In this document: one piece after another, positions 46,843 through 56,818 of the stretch | Numbering within the stretch: position 1 is the first letter of the stretch | Layout: each line of letters starts with the position of its first letter | Position numbers and translations under genes: made by a program | DNA from: JABGQS01 sp963674545 | GTDB lineage: Bacteria > Bacillota > Clostridia > Christensenellales > SZUA-584 | Assembly: GCA_963674545.2 (NCBI GenBank) | Contig: CAXXFB010000001.1 | Location: 248,001-312,000, forward strand | Direction of reading: 5' to 3' | Length of the DNA: 64,000 bases | The notes under the pieces: model-generated | The model's database searches: none | What the model saw: only the letters and a program-made list of their open reading frames with translations | Told to the model about the DNA's origin: nothing

Positions 46843-48162
46843 ATGGCATACTACGAAAGAAAAACTATAAACCCGGCGATGATTGTTCTTCTTATACTGC
46901 TTATTCTTGTGATAATAGCAGGGGTATATTTCTATCTGCAAAACAGCGAACTGGCTCAAAGGAAACAGCAGATAGAAACCTTCGACTATAATCAAGGAGC
47001 TGTAGAGGTGTCGGTCTCCGATCTGCGCCAAACAGAAGGATATTCCGTTACGCAAACGAGCAGCGAGTCTGTAGATGCCCAGGTTTATATGACACCGCTC
47101 GGTTTCCCTATAGAGAGTCATTCATCAAATTGGCAGGGTGAGAAACTAAAAGAGATATATGAAGAGTTGCTGCTAAACAAACACGGTAAGGAAATAAACT
47201 ATATATCAAAGATTGTTGTATATGGCGGTGTTTCGGAACTGGGCACGCAGGACAGTGTCGTAGCCGGAACGCATTCCACTACCAATAAATATTACCAGGT
47301 GTTTTTTAATATACCTGCGCTTGTTCCTTCATCATTGAAATACGGCCTTTCTACCAAGATGAGCGTGATAGAACTTTACAACATGGACGAATACGAAACG
47401 ATAAAGCAGGCGGCAAGGACTATTGCTCACGAATACGGCCATCATTATACGATATTCTATTTTATGTCGTCAGAGGATGCCGTCAAAGAATCGCCGTACT
47501 ATACACTGCGAGACTTTCAAAGTTATACACATGAGTTATTCTATTACGATCAACAGGAATATCTGAAAAACCACATGTGGAGCGTATACGAAATAGCTGC
47601 AGAAGATTATGTGCAGATGATGGGAAGCCCGAACGTATGCCAAACAAGAGAATATATGGATGTATATGATGCGATGGGGCTGGGCGGCAAGACCTATACG
47701 ATATATTACGATTCAAACACAACAAATGTATTCCCGCAGGAGAATATGCTCATACCTCTCGCAAACGAAGTAATAGGACTTAGGGATTATTACTATTCGT
47801 TCATAGATGAAGAAAACGAACTTGACAATATTGATAAAGCAGATTTCAATATTCAGTTCGCAAAGAAAACGAATCTTGATAAAGTATATTACGAAATAAC
47901 CTGGGACAACGTATTCGACAGCAAAGATGCGCTTTATACTTTGGTATGCTACGATACGGATAAACAGATATATCTACCGTTAAAGACACTTAACGGAAAC
48001 GAAAAACCCATAGCCCGTGTTGGCACAGCTGCGAAGATAAGCGGTAATAAAATAGCGTTGAGGATGGACGGAGTGCCTGATAAAGACAGATATTTCAGGC
48101 TCATCGTGATACTCGGAGACGGCAGGATAGTCTCTTCTGACTATTTTTATAAAGATTTTTGA
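46843..48162 (+). CDS. Membrane-anchored zincin-type metalloprotease candidate
   Basis: 439 residues. One N-terminal membrane helix (about 12-34), then an extracellular domain with ARTIAHEYGHHYTIFY near residue 190 (HExxH zinc motif) and a downstream EIAAEDYVQMM near 245, where a glutamate or aspartate could be the third ligand as in gluzincins. The C-terminal third looks like a beta-sandwich (YYEITWDNVFDSKDALYTLV). No named family recognised. It begins 1 base after miaB and converges with a lipoprotein gene, overlapping it by 16 bases. The substrate is unknown. Confidence 0.7.
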   Translation: MAYYERKTINPAMIVLLILLILVIIAGVYFYLQNSELAQRKQQIETFDYNQGAVEVSVSDLRQTEGYSVTQTSSESVDAQVYMTPLGFPIESHSSNWQGEKLKEIYEELLLNKHGKEINYISKIVVYGGVSELGTQDSVVAGTHSTTNKYYQVFFNIPALVPSSLKYGLSTKMSVIELYNMDEYETIKQAARTIAHEYGHHYTIFYFMSSEDAVKESPYYTLRDFQSYTHELFYYDQQEYLKNHMWSVYEIAAEDYVQMMGSPNVCQTREYMDVYDAMGLGGKTYTIYYDSNTTNVFPQENMLIPLANEVIGLRDYYYSFIDEENELDNIDKADFNIQFAKKTNLDKVYYEITWDNVFDSKDALYTLVCYDTDKQIYLPLKTLNGNEKPIARVGTAAKISGNKIALRMDGVPDKDRYFRLIVILGDGRIVSSDYFYKDF

Positions 48163-48917
48163 TTTTGTGACCTTTTAACAGCCTTGAATACAATAATAAC
48201 TATAATAGCAAGTACGATGGATCCGGCTGCAACTATCATAAGCCTTAAAAGCATGCCGGTTCTGTTAAGTCTATCAGATACATCGGCGTATTCATCAATA
48301 TTTTCTGTGTTATCGAGTCGTGTGTTTAAGCTTATCTGTGCTTCTTCGCCGTACTCCAGCTTCCATGAACATATACCGTCGTTGTTTGTATCGGCGTTCG
48401 TTTCAGTAACCTCTCCGGGCAGGCATAAAGTGAGGATATATTCACCGTTTTGCGCCTGAGACAGAAGGTTGTTAAGTTCGTTTTCCGGAATGTCCTGAAG
48501 TTCGCTCTGACGTATGATATCTTCCAGCGAAACTACAGCATTGAAGCTGTATTTATCCTCTTGAAATGAAGGAGCATAATTAAAATCAACACTGTTGAAA
48601 ATAGATTGCTGGTCAGTCACTGCCTTTGCAAAAGCCTCAGCTGCAGACTGCCTGTCTTTTAACAAAACTGCTTTTTGTCCTGATACAGTTACGCTTTCTT
48701 CATCAAGACTTACGTCAGTATTGAATCTTTGGCTTCTCCAATATTCATCTACTGAATCAGCATAGTTTCGTGCATCAAGTTCCACACTGTTTATGACAAG
48801 TTTGTATTCTATGTCTACCTTGTCGTCTGAGCCGATGCTATAGCTTACAGAAGCATCCGCACAGGCGCAAAAGAGAAGTATGATAACAAGTAATATAATA
48901 AAAAAAGTTTTTTTCAT
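48147..48917 (-). CDS. LppM-like lipoprotein with C-terminal membrane helix
   Basis: 256 residues. A signal peptide with lipobox (LLFCAC) is followed by a beta-rich domain (VDIEYKLVINSVELDARNYA) resembling LppM/DUF3153 proteins. A C-terminal membrane helix (MLLRLMIVAAGSIVLAIIVI, about 222-246) and a basic tail (FKAVKRSQNQK) end it. LppM of mycobacteria binds lipids; a similar role here is a guess. Overlaps the metalloprotease gene tail to tail. No ribosome site stronger than GGAGA. Confidence 0.6.
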   Translation of the reverse strand: MKKTFFIILLVIILLFCACADASVSYSIGSDDKVDIEYKLVINSVELDARNYADSVDEYWRSQRFNTDVSLDEESVTVSGQKAVLLKDRQSAAEAFAKAVTDQQSIFNSVDFNYAPSFQEDKYSFNAVVSLEDIIRQSELQDIPENELNNLLSQAQNGEYILTLCLPGEVTETNADTNNDGICSWKLEYGEEAQISLNTRLDNTENIDEYADVSDRLNRTGMLLRLMIVAAGSIVLAIIVIIVFKAVKRSQNQKSL

Positions 48918-49024
48918 GGTGTCTCCGGTTTCTTAATATAAAAAAATTATATTGTAAAAGTGTAAAACTTTCAACAAAAACACTTATTTATGATATAATT
49001 TTTAAAAATGTACAGGAGAATATT

Positions 49025-51595
49025 ATGGTTGCGCTTACACCAATGATGAGACAATATATAGAAATGAAGGAAAAGCACAAGGACTGTCTGCTTCTGTACA
49101 GGCTGGGAGATTTTTACGAGCTTTTCTTTGATGATGCTTTGCTTGCATCAAAAGAGCTGGAGATAACTCTAACTGGGCGTGACTGCGGCCTCGAACAAAG
49201 AGCGCCGATGTGCGGTGTTCCTTATCATGCAATAGGAAGCTATATAGACAAGCTCATTAAAAAAGGCTATAAAGTTGCAATCTGTGAACAGACGAGCGAC
49301 CCGGCTGCATCAAAGGGGCTTGTGGAAAGAGACGTAGTACGCATAATAACTCCTGGCACTGTGACAGAGAACGCAATGCTCAGCGAGAACGACAATAATT
49401 ATATACTAAGCTTATATATAACAGCCTCAGTTGCAGGGCTTGCATATGCTGACGTTTCAACGGGAGACTTCTTTGTCGGAAAGGCAGAGCTCTTTGAAGA
49501 CGCTTCCGCTATTATAAGCGAAGTTTCGAGGATAATGCCAAGCGAGATTATATTCAGAGGTGAGGATAAGCCTTTCATAAACGGGCTGTCAGCTATGATT
49601 GCTGAACACAGCATATTCGTAAGTGAATATCCGGCCTTTACTTTCGAGACCGACAACGCAAAAGATTCTCTTGAATCTCATTTCAAAGTAATGGGCCTTG
49701 GTGGTTTTGGATTGAATGAAGATCATCCGGGCATCAACGCTGCCGGAGCATTGATAGATTACCTCAGAGAAACACAGAAAAACGCTCTTTCACATATAAA
49801 CACCATAAAGGTCAACAACAAACAGCAGTTTATGGCGCTTGACGTGTTCACACGTGCCAATCTGGAGCTTACAAAGACACTGCGTGAAGGTAAAGTTCGT
49901 GGTTCTTTGTTCGGCGTTATAGACAAAACAAAAACAGCGATGGGGGCAAGGCTTCTCAAAAGGTATATAAACGAGCCGCTTCAGAGTATAGCCGAGATAA
50001 ACGCAAGGCTTGATGCTGTTGAAGAGATAAAGGATAATATGCGGCTTTGCGACGAAATAGAAGCTGCAATAGACGGCGTGTTCGACCTTGAACGTTTGAT
50101 ATCAAGGATATCCTATGCAACTCTTGACGCAAAGAACTGCCTTTCACTGAAAGCATCACTTGAAAAGCTGCCGAAGCTAAAGAGCGTTACCAGCGGCTGT
50201 AAAACAGCCCTTCTATCACGGCTAAGCGGCGGTCTAGACATAATGGAAGATATTCACGGGCTGTTGGAGGCAGCAATTCACGAGAATCCACCGGTCGGAA
50301 TCACAAGCGGAGGCATTATAAAAGAAGGCTATAATGCAGAGGTTGACGAGCTAAGACAGGCTTCAGTAAATGGTAAGGAATGGATAGCTGAACTAGAAGC
50401 GACGGAGCAGCAGTCAACAGGAATAAAGAAGCTAAAAGTCGGCTACAATAAAGTTTTCGGCTACTATATAGAAGTAACTAATTCATATAAAGATATAGTA
50501 CCGGAAAGCTACATTAGGAAACAAACACTTGCGAACTGCGAAAGGTTTATTACTCCGGAGCTAAAAGAAATGGAAGAAAAAATCTTAGGCGCTCAGGAGA
50601 AGTGCATAGCTTTGGAATACGACATTTTCGTAAAAATAAGAAATGAGCTGGCGGATAATATAAAACGCTTCCAGAACGCAGCTAAGATAATCGCATCAAT
50701 AGATGTTCTGAGGAGTTTTGCCTCCCTTGCATTCGAAAAGAACTATTCAAAGCCAAAGATGACTGACAGCGATGATATTACCATACACGGCGGACGGCAC
50801 CCGGTCGTAGAAGCATTCGTTAAACAGTCTTTCGTGGCAAATGATTCAAAAATTACACAGGACGAAAAAATAATGATATTGACCGGGCCGAACATGGCAG
50901 GCAAGAGCACATATATGCGGCAGGTTGCACTTATAGTACTATTGGCTCATATGGGAAGTTTCGTACCTGCAAGCTATGCTTCTATATGTATAGTAGACAG
51001 GATATTCACACGTGTAGGCGCTTCTGACAACCTTGCTTCAGGGCAGAGCACGTTCATGGTAGAGATGAACGAGGTTGCTCATATACTCAACAATGCAACA
51101 CCCAAAAGTCTGCTGATACTGGACGAAATAGGGCGGGGGACAAGTACTCTAGATGGCCTTTCAATAGCATGGTCTGTTGTTGAATACATAAGCGAGAAGA
51201 TAAAAGCAAAAACGCTTTTTGCGACGCATTTCCACGAGCTTTCCGAGCTCGAAGGTATAGTTAAGCACGTAAGTAACTATTCTATCAGTGTAAAAGAGCT
51301 TGAAGACACGGTCATCTTCCTTCATAAAATTGTGCGTGGGGGAGCTGACCGCAGCTTTGGCATAGAAGTTGCCAAGCTCGCAGGAGTGCCGGGTGTAGTA
51401 ACGGACAGAGCAAAAACAATCATGCAGTCACTTATAGACAAAGATGAGAGTATACTTGGTTTAAAACCTGCTAAACAGGAAAAGGACCCGCCGACGGGTG
51501 ACGAGATCACTAAAATGCTGGGAGAAATCAATCTTGATAACACGACACCGCTGGACGCGTTGAAGATACTCAGCGAAATAAAACATAAACTATAG
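49025..51595 (+). CDS. mutS: DNA mismatch repair protein MutS
   Basis: 856 residues, normal for MutS1. The mismatch-reading domain has LLYRLGDFYELFFDDA with the Phe-x-Glu motif (DFYEL). The ATPase has GPNMAGKSTYMRQVALIVLL near residue 620, LLILDEIGRGTSTLDGLSIA near 695 and the dimer motif FATHFHEL. It recognises mismatches and recruits MutL. AGGAG precedes the start and a TATAAT lies at 48994-48999. First gene of the mutS-mutL-miaA-hfq operon. Confidence 0.97.
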   Translation: MVALTPMMRQYIEMKEKHKDCLLLYRLGDFYELFFDDALLASKELEITLTGRDCGLEQRAPMCGVPYHAIGSYIDKLIKKGYKVAICEQTSDPAASKGLVERDVVRIITPGTVTENAMLSENDNNYILSLYITASVAGLAYADVSTGDFFVGKAELFEDASAIISEVSRIMPSEIIFRGEDKPFINGLSAMIAEHSIFVSEYPAFTFETDNAKDSLESHFKVMGLGGFGLNEDHPGINAAGALIDYLRETQKNALSHINTIKVNNKQQFMALDVFTRANLELTKTLREGKVRGSLFGVIDKTKTAMGARLLKRYINEPLQSIAEINARLDAVEEIKDNMRLCDEIEAAIDGVFDLERLISRISYATLDAKNCLSLKASLEKLPKLKSVTSGCKTALLSRLSGGLDIMEDIHGLLEAAIHENPPVGITSGGIIKEGYNAEVDELRQASVNGKEWIAELEATEQQSTGIKKLKVGYNKVFGYYIEVTNSYKDIVPESYIRKQTLANCERFITPELKEMEEKILGAQEKCIALEYDIFVKIRNELADNIKRFQNAAKIIASIDVLRSFASLAFEKNYSKPKMTDSDDITIHGGRHPVVEAFVKQSFVANDSKITQDEKIMILTGPNMAGKSTYMRQVALIVLLAHMGSFVPASYASICIVDRIFTRVGASDNLASGQSTFMVEMNEVAHILNNATPKSLLILDEIGRGTSTLDGLSIAWSVVEYISEKIKAKTLFATHFHELSELEGIVKHVSNYSISVKELEDTVIFLHKIVRGGADRSFGIEVAKLAGVPGVVTDRAKTIMQSLIDKDESILGLKPAKQEKDPPTGDEITKMLGEINLDNTTPLDALKILSEIKHKL

Positions 51596-51606
51596 CAGAG
51601 GATAAA

Positions 51607-53403
51607 ATGATAAGGATACTCGATAAATCAGTCTCAAATAAAATAGCCGCCGGAGAAGTCGTTGAAAGGCCGGTCAGCGTCGTAAAGGAGCTTGTGGAAA
51701 ACTCCATCGATGCAGGTGCCGGTGCTGTCAGCATAGATATAACAGAAGGCGGAATCAAGAGCATCATAGTAACTGATAACGGTTCTGGTATAGTGTCACA
51801 GGAAGTTAAACTTGCGTTCGAAAAGCACGCAACCAGCAAGATAACCACTCTTAGAGATTTAAATCATATAATAACTCAAGGATTTCGTGGTGAAGCGCTT
51901 TCTAGCATAGCTGCAGTAAGCGTTACTGATCTTAAGACAAAAACAAAGGATGAAGAAGCCGGAACACATATTCGCATATCCGGCGGCAGACTGGATTTTT
52001 GCAATCCTGCCGGTCTGCCCGGAGGCACAAGCATAACAGTAAGCAACCTTTTCTTCAACGTGCCTGCAAGGCGTAAGTTTTTGAAGAAACCCGGGCAGGA
52101 AGCGGCATATATATCCGATCTTGTATCAAGATACATTTTAAGTTTTCCGGAGATATCATTTCATTACCGAAGCGGCGGCAAGACTATATACCACAGCCCA
52201 GGCAATGGAGATTTAAAGGAATCGATATATTGCGTGTACGGCAGCGATATACTTGACAGCATATCATATGTAGACGAAGCGTACGGCGGTATCCGAGTTT
52301 GGGGCTACGTTGCACGGCCAGGAACTTCCATGCGCAGCAAAAACACGGGCTCGATATTTGTAAACAGAAGATATGTTAGGAACAGAATGCTGTTCGACAT
52401 GGTTAAAAGCGCATACGGACAGACGCTTGTTAAAGGCGATTTTCCGTTCTTTGCGCTGAATATAGATCTTCCGGCATCGCTAGTCGATGTAAATGTGCAT
52501 CCGAACAAGCTGCAGGTCCGCTTTTCAGACAACGCAGCAGTAGAGCATGTAATAAGCGAAGCAATATCAAGCGCATGCAGCAGCATATATGGAAAAGTCG
52601 AGTTGTCACCGCCGGAAGAAAGAGAAGAGCCTGCCAAGAAAGTTGAGATGCAAACGACAGACAGCTTCGTTCAGGAAGAGCTTTTTTCAGGGTTTTCAAG
52701 AAGCGTGATGAAGGAAGAGAGTGCTGTAGATTACTTAGATACAGAAGAAGACAAAGAAGTTAACAATATTATACAACAGCCTGAAGCCTCATACATCCAG
52801 CAAAAAACAACAATTCAAGAAGAGCTAACTGTTTTGCCTGAACCGGTTGAGATAATCAGCTACAGGGTAATAGGCAGTTTTGCAAGCACATACATATTGG
52901 TAGAGCAATCAGAAAATCTTCTGATGATAGACCAGCATGCAGCACACGAGAGGCTGCTCTATGAAAATTTTATTATAGAAGAGCAGACAGCATCCCAACG
53001 GCTGTTGATACCAAAAGTTATTAAGCTGTCTCATGAGCAAATGAACACAATAGATGAAAACATAGAAGTGTTCCGTCAGCTTGGTTTCGACATGGAACCG
53101 TTCGGCGCTCTTGAATACAAACTTTCAGCTGTGCCGTCTTTGATAAATGAAGCAGGTGCACAGCAGTTGATACTCGAAGTCCTTGATGATATCAAAAGCC
53201 CTGTAATTAGAAAAGACGACCTTATAAGAACTGCCTGCAGGCGTGCAGTAAAGGCTAATGATAAACTAAGCGAAAAAGAACTGCAGAGCCTTGTTGACAG
53301 CTTTTTGAAGACGGACGTAATACCAACGTGTCCGCACGGTCGCCCTATAATAACAGTACTGACAAAGAAGCAGATAGAAAAAAGCTTCAAGAGGACGGTA
53401 TGA
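51607..53403 (+). CDS. mutL: DNA mismatch repair protein MutL
   Basis: 598 residues. GHKL ATPase motifs: NKIAAGEVVERPVSVVKELV with the following ENSIDAGA, DNGSGI and QGFRGEALSS. The C-terminal domain has DQHAAHERLLYE, the metal-dependent endonuclease motif DQHA(x)2E(x)4E found in MutL of bacteria lacking MutH, and ACRRAVKANDKLS and PTCPHGRP. It nicks the new strand in mismatch repair. Eleven bases after mutS; overlaps miaA by 4. Confidence 0.97.
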   Translation: MIRILDKSVSNKIAAGEVVERPVSVVKELVENSIDAGAGAVSIDITEGGIKSIIVTDNGSGIVSQEVKLAFEKHATSKITTLRDLNHIITQGFRGEALSSIAAVSVTDLKTKTKDEEAGTHIRISGGRLDFCNPAGLPGGTSITVSNLFFNVPARRKFLKKPGQEAAYISDLVSRYILSFPEISFHYRSGGKTIYHSPGNGDLKESIYCVYGSDILDSISYVDEAYGGIRVWGYVARPGTSMRSKNTGSIFVNRRYVRNRMLFDMVKSAYGQTLVKGDFPFFALNIDLPASLVDVNVHPNKLQVRFSDNAAVEHVISEAISSACSSIYGKVELSPPEEREEPAKKVEMQTTDSFVQEELFSGFSRSVMKEESAVDYLDTEEDKEVNNIIQQPEASYIQQKTTIQEELTVLPEPVEIISYRVIGSFASTYILVEQSENLLMIDQHAAHERLLYENFIIEEQTASQRLLIPKVIKLSHEQMNTIDENIEVFRQLGFDMEPFGALEYKLSAVPSLINEAGAQQLILEVLDDIKSPVIRKDDLIRTACRRAVKANDKLSEKELQSLVDSFLKTDVIPTCPHGRPIITVLTKKQIEKSFKRTV

Positions 53404-54317
53404 ATAAGTTCATAGTTATAACAGGGCCGACTGCAACGGGGAAAACTGCTATATCTGTGGCGCTTGCAAAGAGCCTGAACACGCAAATAATTTCGGCGGA
53501 CAGCTGTCAGATATATAAAGGTATGGATATAGGTACCGCAAAGGCAAGCGCAAGTGAAATGCAGGGTGTCATACACCATTTTATTGATATTGCAGAGCCG
53601 GGTGAAGAATATTCAGCAGCGCTATTCAAAAAGCAGGCTTTTGAGATAATCGACCGGCTTAACTCCTCAGGGAAAATACCGATAGTAGCGGGCGGCACAG
53701 GCTTGTATATAAATTCATTAGTATACGAGCTTGACTTCAGCAGTGTAAGCAAAGACAGCGAAATAAGAAACAGGCTGGAGAAAACGGTGGATGAACAAGG
53801 TGTGCCGTATCTATATAACAAGCTAAAGGAAAAAGACCCTAAATACGCCAGTATAATCGCCGCCACAGACAAAAGACGGATAATCAGAAGGCTTGAGATA
53901 ATAGAGCAGGGCGGCAGCCTTGATTATGACTTCAGAAAACAAAAAGAAGGCTACGATATTCTCATAATTGGTCTCAAAATGCCACGTGATATTTTATATA
54001 AAAGAACAGATGAACGTGTGGATGAAATGCTGAAAGCAGGGCTTACAAAAGAGGTCGAAGTGCTTTACAAACGCTTTGGTGATGCGGCATCCCTAAAGGC
54101 GATAGGCTATAAAGAACTTATAGGCTATTTTAAAAAAGAATATGATTATAATGAAGCGGTAAGACTGATAAAAAGAAACACAAGAAGGTTTGCAAAACGC
54201 CAGCTTACGTGGTTTAATAGAGATAGCAGGATCAAGTGGTTTGACGTAAATAATGGCAGCAGCACCGAAACTGTTTTAGGCCAAATCACAGAGTATATAA
54301 AAGAAAAGGGGTTTTAA
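53400..54317 (+). CDS. miaA: tRNA dimethylallyltransferase
   Basis: 305 residues; the start is the ATG at 53400 (MNKFIVITGPTATGKTA), overlapping the mutL stop. P-loop GPTATGKTAIS, substrate motif SADSCQIYKGMDIGTAKAS, GGTGLYINSLVYEL, and a C-terminal KRNTRRFAKRQLTWFNRD. It puts a dimethylallyl group on A37 of UNN-reading tRNAs; MiaB then thiomethylates it. Confidence 0.97.
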   Translation: MNKFIVITGPTATGKTAISVALAKSLNTQIISADSCQIYKGMDIGTAKASASEMQGVIHHFIDIAEPGEEYSAALFKKQAFEIIDRLNSSGKIPIVAGGTGLYINSLVYELDFSSVSKDSEIRNRLEKTVDEQGVPYLYNKLKEKDPKYASIIAATDKRRIIRRLEIIEQGGSLDYDFRKQKEGYDILIIGLKMPRDILYKRTDERVDEMLKAGLTKEVEVLYKRFGDAASLKAIGYKELIGYFKKEYDYNEAVRLIKRNTRRFAKRQLTWFNRDSRIKWFDVNNGSSTETVLGQITEYIKEKGF

Positions 54318-54319
54318 CC

Positions 54320-54565
54320 ATGCAGAAATCGGTTATCGTTCTTCAGGATGTATTCCTAAACCAGGTCCGGAAAGAAAAAGTCTCAGTTACGATCCATCTG
54401 ACAAACGGATATCAGATAAAAGGAGTCGTGAAAGGCTTTGATAACTTCATTATTATACTCGAAAGTGAAGGAAAACAGCTTATGATCTATAAGCATGCTG
54501 TTTCCACGATATCCCCGACAAAATCCGTAATGTTCCCGTTTACGGATAAGCCAAAGGAAGAATAG
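54320..54565 (+). CDS. hfq: RNA chaperone Hfq
   Basis: 81 residues. Sm1 motif VFLNQVRKEKVSVTIHLTNG with YQIKGVVKGFDNFIIIL, and Sm2 motif QLMIYKHAVSTISP (YKHA). Forms a hexamer that pairs small RNAs with messages. Two bases after miaA, as is usual in Clostridia and proteobacteria. Confidence 0.96.
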   Translation: MQKSVIVLQDVFLNQVRKEKVSVTIHLTNGYQIKGVVKGFDNFIIILESEGKQLMIYKHAVSTISPTKSVMFPFTDKPKEE

Positions 54566-54566
54566 T

Positions 54567-55829
54567 TTGCTCGAAAGTTTCGGTATAGGTAAAAAAATCG
54601 TTTCGCTTGTTGAGGATGCTCAGCGCTCTCTCGCAAGTCGTTTTGAATACGTAGATGCATTGTCGGAAACAAACACTTTTAAAGTAATAGATGCATTCCG
54701 TCAAGAAAACATCGGCGCTCATCATTTCACTGCTTCAAACGGATACGGCTATAGTGATGCAGGCAGGGATTCTCTTGCCCGTGTTTTTGCACGCATTTTC
54801 GGAGCTCACAGCGCCGTTGTAAGCCCGCACATTGCTTGCGGCACACATGCTATAGCACTAGCTCTGTATGCGGTAATGCGCCCTTCAGAAACGCTGATAA
54901 GCGTAACGGGAAGACCGTATGACACTCTAAACGAAGTAATAGGTGACTCAAGGACCGATACCGGCTCATTAGTGAATTTGGGTGTGGAGTACAAACAGGT
55001 AGAATTTAAAGAGCAAGGTAAAATCGATATTCAAGAAGCTATCAAGGTTGCTGCAGAGTGTGAAAATCCAAAAGCAGTCTTTTTGCAGCGAAGCCGGGGC
55101 TATGAATGGCGCAGCGCTCTTAGTATGAGCGAAATCGAAGAGTTTTCAAAGGCAATTAAAAAAGTTTATCCGGATATAATTATAATAGTTGATAATTGCT
55201 ACGGTGAGTTCTGTGAAAAAACAGAGCCTACGCAGCACGGCGCAGACCTCGTTGCCGGATCGCTTATAAAAAACCCTGGCGGAGGACTTGCTCCGACAGG
55301 CGGCTATATCGCAGGCAGGCAAGATCTGATAAGCCTTGTTGAGAACAGATTAGTTTGTCCTGGCCTCGGCGGCGAAGTTGGCTCATACGAAGCTTCATAC
55401 AGGCCGTTTTTTCAAGGCCTTTTTATGGCGCCTCATGTGGTGGGGGAGGCTCTTAAGGGAAGCATACTTTCTGCAAAGGTGTTCGAAATGCTTGGCTACG
55501 ATGTCTACCCATCATCAGACGCTTTCAGAAGCGATATAACGCAGTCTATAAAGCTAAATGATGAAGAGCTGCTGCTGGCATATACACGCGGCATACAGAG
55601 CGCTTCAGCCGTAGACAGCCGTGCTGTACCGCAACCATGGGATATGCCGGGTTATAGTGACAGGATAGTAATGGCTGCCGGAACATTTGTACAGGGTTCT
55701 TCAATAGAGCTTTCAGCAGACGCGCCAATACGTCCTCCCTATATAGTATATGCACAGGGCGGGCTTTCATATTCGCATATGAAACTTGGGCTTATGAGCG
55801 CCTTGTGTGAGATGGGGATCGTCAAATAA
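54567..55829 (+). CDS. Methionine gamma-lyase family PLP protein (aluminium resistance protein family)
   Basis: 420 residues. It begins with a TTG 1 base after hfq. PLP-binding features of the YnbB-type Cys/Met-metabolism enzymes are visible: SPHIACGTHAIALALYAVMR near residue 88, DNCYGEFCEKTEP near 211, and the lysine in AGSLIKNPGGGLAPTGGYIA near 230. The family sits after hfq in most Clostridia and is annotated methionine gamma-lyase or aluminium resistance protein; its real reaction is uncertain. Last gene of the mutS operon. Confidence 0.9.
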   Translation: MLESFGIGKKIVSLVEDAQRSLASRFEYVDALSETNTFKVIDAFRQENIGAHHFTASNGYGYSDAGRDSLARVFARIFGAHSAVVSPHIACGTHAIALALYAVMRPSETLISVTGRPYDTLNEVIGDSRTDTGSLVNLGVEYKQVEFKEQGKIDIQEAIKVAAECENPKAVFLQRSRGYEWRSALSMSEIEEFSKAIKKVYPDIIIIVDNCYGEFCEKTEPTQHGADLVAGSLIKNPGGGLAPTGGYIAGRQDLISLVENRLVCPGLGGEVGSYEASYRPFFQGLFMAPHVVGEALKGSILSAKVFEMLGYDVYPSSDAFRSDITQSIKLNDEELLLAYTRGIQSASAVDSRAVPQPWDMPGYSDRIVMAAGTFVQGSSIELSADAPIRPPYIVYAQGGLSYSHMKLGLMSALCEMGIVK

Positions 55830-55891
55830 ATTCAAATACCCATACCAATGCACCAAACGCACACGTTGGCGTATATCACGATATGAAAATA

Positions 55892-55915
55892 ACCGGCTAA
55901 AAGTCGGTTTTTCTA
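55892..55915 (+). terminator. Intrinsic terminator of the mutS operon
   Basis: ACCGGCT / AGTCGGT stem (one G-U pair) with an AAA loop and five T. Confidence 0.7.
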
Positions 55916-55955
55916 TTAGCTCAATAAATACTTACTGAACAAAAAGGAACTAAAC

Positions 55956-56732
55956 ATGATCACCATATACGATTGGTTTGGATATGAACTACCGGCTAAA
56001 ATGCGTTATCGGCTTATAAAGCAAGCAGGTTTTGACGGAGTTCTGATGTGGTGGAGCAAAGATTTCGGACGTGAAAGTTACGCTGACTGTCCGGAAATCA
56101 TAAGAAGAGCTGGACTTTTTATTGAAAATATTCATACTCCTATTAAGTATCAAAATTATTTATGGCTCGACGGTCCGGAAGGCAAAGCCGCAATGGATTG
56201 TTACCTGCAATGCATCGGAGATTGTGCGGAATTTGACATCCCTGTAATGGTGGTTCATCTGCCGGATGATGAATATAAATGCAGCGCATTAGGGCTGGAA
56301 AGAATTAAAACAATTGCAGATAAAGCCGAGAAGCTTTGCGTCAATGTTGCGATGGAAAATCTGCGAAACTATAAAAATCTATCATATGTATTGGAGCATG
56401 TTGATTCAAAGCATATAGGTTTCTGCTATGACTGCTGCCATCATAATAACTATCATCCGAAAGACGATTTATTATCAATGTACGGCTCAAGGCTGATGGC
56501 TCTTCATCTTCATGATAATGGCGGCGCCTTCGGTCAGCATCAGCTGCCGTTCGATGGTAATATAGACTGGCATGACACTATGAAAAACATAGCAGATACA
56601 GGTTACAGAGGTGCTACAGCTTTAGAGCCAATGAATTGGGATTATAAGGGACTGTCAGCTGATGAGTTTTTGCATAAAGCATATGATATGTCAAAAAAAC
56701 TTGAGAAATTAAGATATGGAGAGTTCAAGTAA
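55956..56732 (+). CDS. Sugar phosphate isomerase/epimerase-type TIM-barrel protein
   Basis: 258 residues of the xylose-isomerase-like AP-endonuclease-2 fold. Metal-ligand regions include NVAMENLRNYK near residue 130, GFCYDCCHHNNYHPKDD near 153, LHLHDNGGAFGQHQLPFDG near 183 and TALEPMNWDYKG near 213. Members isomerise or epimerise sugars or inositols; substrate unknown. Monocistronic, with AAAAGGA upstream. Confidence 0.82.
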   Translation: MITIYDWFGYELPAKMRYRLIKQAGFDGVLMWWSKDFGRESYADCPEIIRRAGLFIENIHTPIKYQNYLWLDGPEGKAAMDCYLQCIGDCAEFDIPVMVVHLPDDEYKCSALGLERIKTIADKAEKLCVNVAMENLRNYKNLSYVLEHVDSKHIGFCYDCCHHNNYHPKDDLLSMYGSRLMALHLHDNGGAFGQHQLPFDGNIDWHDTMKNIADTGYRGATALEPMNWDYKGLSADEFLHKAYDMSKKLEKLRYGEFK

Positions 56733-56759
56733 ATAACCTGATTTAGTCACAGAACTGTA

Positions 56760-56795
56760 TAAAAATAACCCCTGCTTATCCTAAAAACAGAGGTT
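56760..56795 (-). terminator. Probable lexA terminator
   Basis: On the minus strand AACCTCTG pairs with CAGGGGTT (one mismatch), followed by TATTTTT. It lies between convergent genes. Confidence 0.55.
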
Positions 56796-56818
56796 ACAAG
56801 TTGCTTTGAGAGCTGCAA

